In this document: positions 61,601 to 64,000 of the stretch, in pieces
Layout: each line of letters opens with the position of its first letter
Numbering within the stretch: the first letter of the stretch is position 1
Program-made: the position numbers and the translations under genes
Assembly: GCA_030674185.1 (NCBI GenBank)
Contig: JAPXFY010000018.1
Coordinates: 51,241,755-51,305,754, forward strand
DNA from: Monoplex corrugatus
Taxonomy: Eukaryota; Mollusca; Gastropoda; Littorinimorpha; Ranellidae
Length of the DNA: 64,000 nt
Reading direction: 5' to 3'
Notes under the pieces: model-generated
The model's input: only the letters and a program-made list of their open reading frames with translations
The model's database searches: none
What the model was told of the DNA's origin: nothing

Positions 61601-63749
61601 GGAAGCTGGTGGATAAGGTGAGAGAGTCAAAGAGTTAAGCTTTTGTTAGTATGGTTGACAATACAGGATTATGGTGGACAGGGTGTGGGAGTCAAAGGGT
61701 TAAACAACTAGATCTACAAACAACTAGATCTACAAGCATCAAGGTCCATTTTGACTGCTTTAAGCAGTCTGTCTGTCAATAATTTTGTACACAGAAGGCA
61801 CAAGAGAATGACTTACCCAACAGGTACATCCCCGACAATCTGGACATCGTATACTTCCTCCAGTTTCACAAAATAGGAAACCACTGTTCCCAGCACAACC
61901 TGGTCAACACCAAGAGGCACAAGTCACCTGACAAGGTTTTTAGTATTCATTACGACTGCACATATACATACAAAATGTCTCATAAACCGAACATCATAGT
62001 ATGATCATAAGTGTAGAGCACAGCCCTGTCATGCAGTCTCAGTCTTACATGGAACTCTACAGCATCATGATTATCATCCTCATTGCCATCATCATCATCA
62101 TCATCACAATGTAAAACCTGTGCTAACTTTTGTGGCCATTAAAGGTGGCATAGAAAATTGGGACAAAAGTAAAATGAAAAAAGAAAAGGACAGCTCAAAG
62201 GAAATCTAAGTGCGATGATCATTAAAAATAAAAAAGCAATATTTGTGACTGATCAAAGACTTGATACGCAAGAAGTCTATCTGGAATATGTTTGTGAGTA
62301 ATCAAAGATATGACAAACAGAAAAATCATTTTCATACACAAACTGTTCAGATATATACATTTATGAATCACAGATCTGACCATAAACAGCCCTCTAAAAA
62401 AATGAAGCTCACAACAGGCATAATCAGTGGCCAGATACAGGTTGTCACAACACAGGAATGCCAGATTTATTACTACTGATGATAAGGCAAAGATTGTTCT
62501 TTCAAACTCATAAACTACCAGAAGGATTGGCTGTGTAGAACTGGAGGAAAGGACTGCTGCAAAGGTGCATGTTACAACACCTCAAGAGTGTCACAATAAC
62601 CATGTCACTGTTTCTGCACAAAACTACGTCAAACAACTCAGGATTTTTTAAACTTCTTGTGTCCTCATCAATCAACCAAAAAAATCAGTACACTTCGTTT
62701 TGATGAGTTTCTTGAACATGTGACTTCTTACTGCTTTTAAAAAAAAGTTTTTTGAACGGACCCTGTCATGTCAAAAGACTTGATGTGTGACATATAATGT
62801 ACCAAAAGAGTAGACACACACAATAACATACTCTGATAAAATGAACAACCAGCTTTATTTTATGGAATTCTGTCCACTTCATTTCCACACCTTTTGACAC
62901 ATAGTTACATAGACATCTGACCCTGTTCTAGATTAGGCATTTATATACAGCAGTGACTAAGATGTATGAAAAGAGCCCCCAGAAAATGAGAGTGGCAAGG
63001 TTTCTTTTATCTCAATCCTCAAATGAAAATGACCTGAGAGTGACAAGTTTTTTTTTTTATACCTCAATCCTCAATCGAAAATGATCTGAGAGTGGCAAGG
63101 TTTCTTTTACCTCAATCCTCAATCGAAAATGATCTGAGAGTGGCAAAGTTTCTTTTACCTCAATCCTCAATTGAAAATGATCTGAGAGTGGCAAAGTTTC
63201 TTTTACCTCAATACTCAATCAAAAATGATCTGAGAGTGGAATGGTTTCTTTTACCTCAATCCTCAATCGAAGATGATCTGAGAGTGGAATGGTTTCTTTT
63301 ACCTCAATGCTCAATGAAAATGATCTGAGAGTGGCAAGGTTTCTTTTACCTCAATGCTCAATCGAAAATGATCTGAGAGTGGCAAAGTTTCTTTTACCTC
63401 AATCCTCAATCGAACATGATCTAAGAGTGGCAAGGTTTCTTTTACCTCAATCCTCAATCGAAAATGACCTGAGAGTGGCAAGGTTTCTTTCACTTCAATG
63501 CTCAATGTAACACAATGTAGGACAATCTTTACTTTTCAGTCTATCATTGTAAGGAAAAGTTTAAAAGTCACTCGATGAGTTACTCACCACCACTAGCTCC
63601 ACAGGAACAGGCATTTTCAGCCTAGATTTGATCTTGGGGTTATTGTTGATATACTCCTTGACCACCACAAGCACCACTATACACACCAGTGACGCTATCA
63701 ACGTCACAGCATTGGTTGTTGGGATGTTGACGAAGAAATCACGGTAAGA
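38586..63749 (-). CDS. SLC26: SLC26-family anion transporter (SLC26A5/A6-like), 13 exons, 5' end beyond window
   Basis: SLC26 proteins are plasma-membrane anion exchangers or channels (chloride, bicarbonate, oxalate, sulfate) with a 14-segment membrane domain and a cytoplasmic STAS domain. Thirteen minus-strand exons with GT-AG borders and matching phases give about 535 residues. The membrane part includes [32 protein letters not shown] (with the Ser-Arg pair equivalent to the anion-site residues of prestin), [19 protein letters not shown] and [19 protein letters not shown] begins at [14 protein letters not shown] and includes [38 protein letters not shown] and [13 protein letters not shown] disordered acidic insert interrupts STAS, as in other family members. 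Wording is closest to SLC26A6/A5, so the exact orthologue is unresolved. Exon 5 here has a 1-bp deficit. Intron repeats are listed separately. Confidence 0.93.
39265..39343. repeat. (CA)n microsatellite
   Basis: About 75 bp of CA with one TA and one slip, in the last recognised SLC26 intron. Confidence 0.98.
39344..41558. other. SLC26 intron, nothing recognised
   Basis: A G13-14 run near 39725-39740 and a short (CA)n at 40010-40032. No exon recognised. Confidence 0.5.
41559..41640. mobile_element. Palindromic TTAA MITE, left half
   Basis: TTAA at 41559, the outer arm (cttctgacttccacacc), aactgcaaaaac, inner TTAA, tcctttgattccttcaccct, ending at the centre ctttctgc. The right half is missing. 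Confidence 0.75.
42291..42480. mobile_element. Palindromic TTAA MITE, full-length copy
   Basis: Left TTAA at 42291, inner palindrome centred on cttcctgcaggaag near 42372, right outer arm ending gggagtcaac. The right TTAA is mutated. Confidence 0.85.
42584..42776. mobile_element. Palindromic TTAA MITE, full-length copy
   Basis: Both inner TTAA are intact (42627, 42702) and the outer ends are mutated (tttgccctttgactcc; gtcaaagggttcc). Confidence 0.85.
43680..44336 (-). mobile_element. LINE ORF2 C-terminus and 3' tail (RTE/Nimb-like)
   Basis: One long frame encodes [72 protein letters not shown] and [13 protein letters not shown]. This is the tail of RT polyproteins of the craniofacial-development-protein-2-like LINE group. 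It lacks RT and endonuclease, so is 5'-truncated, but is little decayed. It lies in an SLC26 intron in the same sense as the gene. Confidence 0.85.
44401..44593. mobile_element. Palindromic TTAA MITE, 193-bp full-length copy
   Basis: TTAA at both ends (44401-44404 and 44590-44593), an inner TTAA at about 44443 and a mutated one near 44520. Arms begin ttaatcctttgactcccgca and end gtcaaagggttaa. Confidence 0.9.
44741..45330. repeat. ~590-bp (GT)n-rich tract with CG/CA islands
   Basis: Nearly continuous alternating purine-pyrimidine sequence. Includes pure GT runs (44765-44822, 44895-44960, 45230-45308) and a Z-prone core gcgcgcacacgcgcgcgcat near 45011. The long His-Thr and Cys-Val frames are artefacts. 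Confidence 0.98.
45884..46005 (-). CDS. SLC26: SLC26 exon (l): end of STAS
   Basis: 122 nt, acceptor ctttcag and donor gtaaga. Encodes [20 protein letters not shown] then [20 protein letters not shown], the closing helix of STAS. Ends in phase 0. Confidence 0.95.
46094..46286. mobile_element. Palindromic TTAA MITE, 193-bp copy, inverted relative to 44401
   Basis: TTAA at 46094-46097 and 46283-46286. The asymmetric linker (gttgtcaaccatgctagcaa) is on the left, so the copy is reversed. It ends 89 bp upstream of the acceptor of SLC26 exon (l) on the transcript. Confidence 0.9.
46621..46813. mobile_element. Palindromic TTAA MITE, 193-bp copy, inverted orientation
   Basis: TTAA at 46621-46624 and 46810-46813, linker gtcaaccatgctagcaaagc on the left. 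The inner right TTAA (46768) is intact and the left is mutated to TTAT. Confidence 0.9.
47228..47282 (-). CDS. SLC26: SLC26 exon (k), 55 nt
   Basis: Acceptor ttgtgcag and donor gttagt. Encodes [18 protein letters not shown], the STAS strand before the V-R-E-M-F helix. Found from the expected protein. Confidence 0.92.
47692..47884. mobile_element. Palindromic TTAA MITE, 193-bp full-length copy
   Basis: TTAA at 47692-47695 and 47881-47884, centre cttcctgcaggaag near 47775. Same orientation as 44401. In the intron between SLC26 exons (j) and (k). Confidence 0.9.
48116..48189. repeat. 25-bp perfect inverted repeat, 24-nt loop
   Basis: 48116-48140 and 48165-48189 are exact reverse complements. 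Pairing extends outward to about 33 bp with one mismatch (ccagacaaacat versus atgtttttctgg). It begins 38 nt past the donor of SLC26 exon (j). Confidence 0.95.
48227..48472 (-). CDS. SLC26: SLC26 exon (j): acidic STAS insert and [15 protein letters not shown] motif
   Basis: 246 nt, phase 0 to 0, acceptor tgtacag and donor gtatat. The first ~47 residues are polar and acidic ([20 protein letters not shown]), the variable intervening sequence of animal STAS domains. Then [20 protein letters not shown] and [13 protein letters not shown], the conserved strand-loop of STAS. Confidence 0.95.
48650..48900. repeat. ~52-bp tandem repeat, about 5 copies
   Basis: Unit approximates gatgttaagcccactttcat, ccttggcccaaaatggcaga, ttaaaaatgt. 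Just upstream of SLC26 exon (j). Confidence 0.88.
49775..49935 (-). pseudogene. Decayed duplicate of SLC26 exon (i) 3' end, copy 2
   Basis: 49850-49930 reads on the minus strand like the end of exon (i): [18 protein letters not shown], then a 4-nt shift and a stop where the original reads [11 protein letters not shown]. The donor (gtgggtact) is preserved. Flanking intron words (gtctattactctcacactta, cagtatctcacaaaaacaca) match copy 1. Confidence 0.85.
50575..50760 (-). pseudogene. Decayed duplicate of SLC26 exon (i) 3' end, copy 1
   Basis: 50670-50758 matches 51141-51230 (acagtatgtttat, ggcaccacccacttgca, ttctttgatttca versus ttcttcaatttcttca). It shares upstream words with copy 2 (tctgttactctcacacatat, cagtatctcacaaaaacaca), so the duplicated unit includes part of the downstream intron. 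Confidence 0.85.
51150..51341 (-). CDS. SLC26: SLC26 exon (i): STAS core
   Basis: 192 nt, phase 0 to 0, acceptor ttctcaag and donor gtaggt. Encodes [31 protein letters not shown] and a Lys-rich helix ([18 protein letters not shown]). Its last ~90 bp plus donor are duplicated twice downstream as decayed copies. Confidence 0.95.
51414..51634. repeat. ~57-bp tandem repeat, 4 copies
   Basis: Unit tattccagttaccctttttc, tttttcatatttgcaacaca, aaaatctttag. Starts 73 bp upstream of the acceptor of SLC26 exon (i). Confidence 0.92.
51830..52070. promoter_or_regulatory. GC-rich island with two perfect MEF2-type sites in an SLC26 intron
   Basis: A 240-bp CpG-containing patch in AT-rich intron. CTATTTTTAG (51890-51899) and CTATTAATAG (52008-52017) both fit YTAWWWWTAR. 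No coding frame of note. An enhancer, an alternative promoter or a transposon end are all possible. Confidence 0.3.
52844..52913 (-). CDS. SLC26: SLC26 exon (h): start of STAS
   Basis: 70 nt, acceptor tatgcag and donor gtgagt. Encodes [20 protein letters not shown] then NKA. The donor was chosen because AAAGCT/gtgagt gives phase 0 and joins [10 protein letters not shown] in the next exon. Confidence 0.93.
52921..53275. repeat. (CA)n and (GA)n microsatellites
   Basis: Interrupted CA at 52921-53060, GA at 53189-53272, immediately upstream of SLC26 exon (h). Confidence 0.95.
54111..54217 (-). CDS. SLC26: SLC26 exon (g): last transmembrane segments
   Basis: 107 nt, acceptor gttgcag and donor gtgagc. 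Encodes [20 protein letters not shown] then [16 protein letters not shown], leading into the STAS linker. Confidence 0.95.
54281..54455. mobile_element. Palindromic TTAA MITE, copy with central deletion
   Basis: TTAA at 54281-54284 and 54452-54455. About 18 bp of the left inner arm is missing (ccctcatccaggaagctgat). Linker on the left, so inverted. A further scrap (gaaggagtcaaagga) lies at 54584-54598. Confidence 0.82.
54866..54888. repeat. C23 homopolymer
   Basis: Twenty-three C followed by ACCCCCACC. Confidence 0.95.
55094..55189 (-). CDS. SLC26: SLC26 exon (f)
   Basis: 96 nt, phase 0 to 0, acceptor tttttcag and donor gtaagt. Encodes [20 protein letters not shown] then [12 protein letters not shown], a hallmark SLC26 segment. 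Confidence 0.95.
55345..55716 (-). mobile_element. Dispersed ~370-bp repeat, copy 2
   Basis: Counterpart of 25,045-25,432 in the same orientation, with a T-rich/ATT left end. See that entry for shared words. Confidence 0.7.
55820..56030. repeat. ~43-bp tandem repeat, 5 copies
   Basis: Unit tgtaaatgaacatgtaccat, aatcaatctattcttataat, ttt. Ends about 55 bp past the donor of SLC26 exon (e). Confidence 0.93.
56086..56162 (-). CDS. SLC26: SLC26 exon (e) with apparent 1-bp deletion
   Basis: Acceptor atactcag and donor gtgagg bound 77 nt, where a multiple of 3 (78) is needed to join the phase-0 neighbours. The 5' part reads [17 protein letters not shown]. After a GG at about 56112 the family-like continuation (SYFRTLPN) lies in the next frame. 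One missing G in that GG would explain it. Either an assembly/sequencing slip or a real null change. Confidence 0.88.
56428..56464. repeat. (CA)n microsatellite
   Basis: About 36 bp of pure CA flanked by two copies of ctcaccataccaaa-like words. Confidence 0.95.
56755..57830. repeat. 31-bp minisatellite, about 35 copies, with internal subfamilies
   Basis: Unit cattactctcgacaattgca, gaagatcacca. In the left part 30- and 31-bp variants alternate (gagatcactt / gaagatcacta). In the right part units with gaagatcacca and gaagagcacca dominate. The 31-nt length rotates the frame, producing long artefact frames. Confidence 0.95.
57928..58041 (-). CDS. SLC26: SLC26 exon (d): anion-site segment
   Basis: 114 nt, phase 0 to 0, acceptor catctgcag and donor gtatgt. 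Encodes [20 protein letters not shown] and [18 protein letters not shown]. The S-L-S-R-S-L-V-Q motif holds the Ser and Arg that line the anion site in prestin structures. Confidence 0.95.
58374..58700. repeat. ~165-bp tandem duplication ending in (CA)n
   Basis: 58378-58440 and 58549-58612 match (taggtatttgcataaatt, aatggaaaatggaaacatg). Each is followed by a CA tract with CG-rich interruptions. Confidence 0.9.
59045..59200 (+). mobile_element. Possible tRNA-derived SINE
   Basis: ggtagaatgtctgcctgtcc then agaaatctgggtctggct resembles degenerate A- and B-box regions. It is followed by aaaaatgggtacctgattct, a body phrase also seen in the tail at 31.3 kb. Decayed. Confidence 0.4.
59669..59816 (-). 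CDS. SLC26: SLC26 exon (c); acceptor inside a minisatellite
   Basis: 148 nt, acceptor tttgttgcag and donor gtcagc. Encodes [20 protein letters not shown] and [20 protein letters not shown] then HDYDIDANQ. The polypyrimidine/acceptor sequence is the first unit of the 43-bp array at 59817-61566. Confidence 0.94.
59817..61566. repeat. 41-43 bp minisatellite, about 41 copies, abutting a splice acceptor
   Basis: Unit caacaaaccactgccacagt, tcatatatacaatctgctat, ctg (43 bp). A 41-bp variant (aatgttatctg) dominates from about 60,490 to 61,340. On the transcribed strand every unit ends tggtttgttgcag, identical to the true acceptor of exon (c). Plus-strand open frames of up to 323 residues are artefacts. 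Confidence 0.97.
61595..61703. mobile_element. Palindromic TTAA MITE, right half
   Basis: Starts at the centre (ctactgcaggaagctggtgg), then inner TTAA at 61635, gttgacaatacaggatt, and ends gtcaaagggttaa at 61703. The left half is replaced by the minisatellite end. Confidence 0.82.
61817..61899 (-). CDS. SLC26: SLC26 exon (b)
   Basis: 83 nt, acceptor ttgaccag and donor gtaagt. Encodes [20 protein letters not shown] then IVGDVPVG, the conserved end of the segment before the I-P-P-P motif. Confidence 0.93.
62060..62990. other. SLC26 intron, nothing recognised
   Basis: A short (ATC)n at 62080-62106. No exon or repeat family recognised. Confidence 0.5.
62985..63512. repeat. 48-bp minisatellite, about 10 copies, with splice-site-like words
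   Basis: Unit ctgagagtggcaaggtttct, tttacctcaatcctcaatcg, aaaatgat. On the transcribed strand each unit reads ttgccactctcag, 23 nt, then gattgag/gtaaaag, that is acceptor-like then donor-like. It starts about 75 bp past the donor of exon (a). Confidence 0.95.
63588..63749 (-). CDS. SLC26: SLC26 exon (a): transmembrane segment
   Basis: 162 nt, phase 0 to 0, acceptor ttgttacag and donor gtgagt. Encodes [20 protein letters not shown], the hydrophobic [14 protein letters not shown] and PVPVELVV. First exon of the gene inside the window. Confidence 0.93.
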
Positions 63750-64000
63750 CTGTAACAAGGATGACAGAATCCAATGGTGCAATACTGATACAAAAAGCAG
63801 TATTTCATATCATGAACATTAATCATAAAGGGGTAATAATACTAAGTACACTTGTTTGTGGTTCTTTTTTCAATAAAGGGGTAATAATACTGAGCACATT
63901 TGTCTGTGTTTTTTTCATTTAGTTTTTTGGGAGGGGTCACAGGAATGTGATTTAAATCTGTACAATTTTGTGTGACCATTCACATCCACTGTCTCTGGTC

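Overview
This is animal nuclear DNA: two intron-rich genes on the minus strand, with GT-AG introns, set in dense microsatellites, minisatellites and transposon debris. The repeat mix (a tRNA-type SINE, CR1/L2-like and RTE/Nimb-like LINE tails, a BED-like zinc-finger transposon ORF) suggests a marine invertebrate, most probably a gastropod mollusc. That placement is inference from remembered repeat families, not a search.

Left gene (1844-17730, minus): the 5' part of HCF1 (host cell factor 1). Eight exons join in frame into 436 residues. They cover the six-bladed kelch propeller and the start of the SAS1N/fibronectin-III module, and the gene continues past the left edge. The start codon lies in a TISU/YY1-like element, with ETS-core and E-box motifs just upstream. 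The introns hold SINEs, LINE fragments, a TTAA-flanked element and a recent local duplication.

Middle (17.8-38.5 kb): no cellular gene recognised. It holds a split satellite array (18.6-20.2 kb) interrupted by a CR1/L2-type LINE, two decayed LINE tails (20.9-22.3 kb), and a SINE cut in two by a ~930 bp TTAA-flanked piggyBac-like element (27.3-28.5 kb). A block of three unrelated minisatellites follows (30.3-34.1 kb).

Right gene (38.5 kb to beyond 63.7 kb, minus): an SLC26-family anion transporter, closest by eye to SLC26A5/A6. Thirteen exons give about 535 residues, from the mid transmembrane domain through the STAS domain; the N-terminal exons lie beyond the right edge. One exon is 77 nt where 78 is needed, an apparent 1-bp deletion. 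Many of its introns carry a private tandem repeat close to an exon. One 43-bp array ends exactly at a splice acceptor, so the acceptor sequence itself is repeated about 40 times. Two decayed copies of part of an STAS exon sit among (CA)n tracts.

The best candidate for an undescribed family is a 193-bp nested palindrome bounded by TTAA, with ends like piggyBac terminal repeats. At least eleven full or partial copies are present, most of them in the SLC26 introns and the 41.5-48 kb region.
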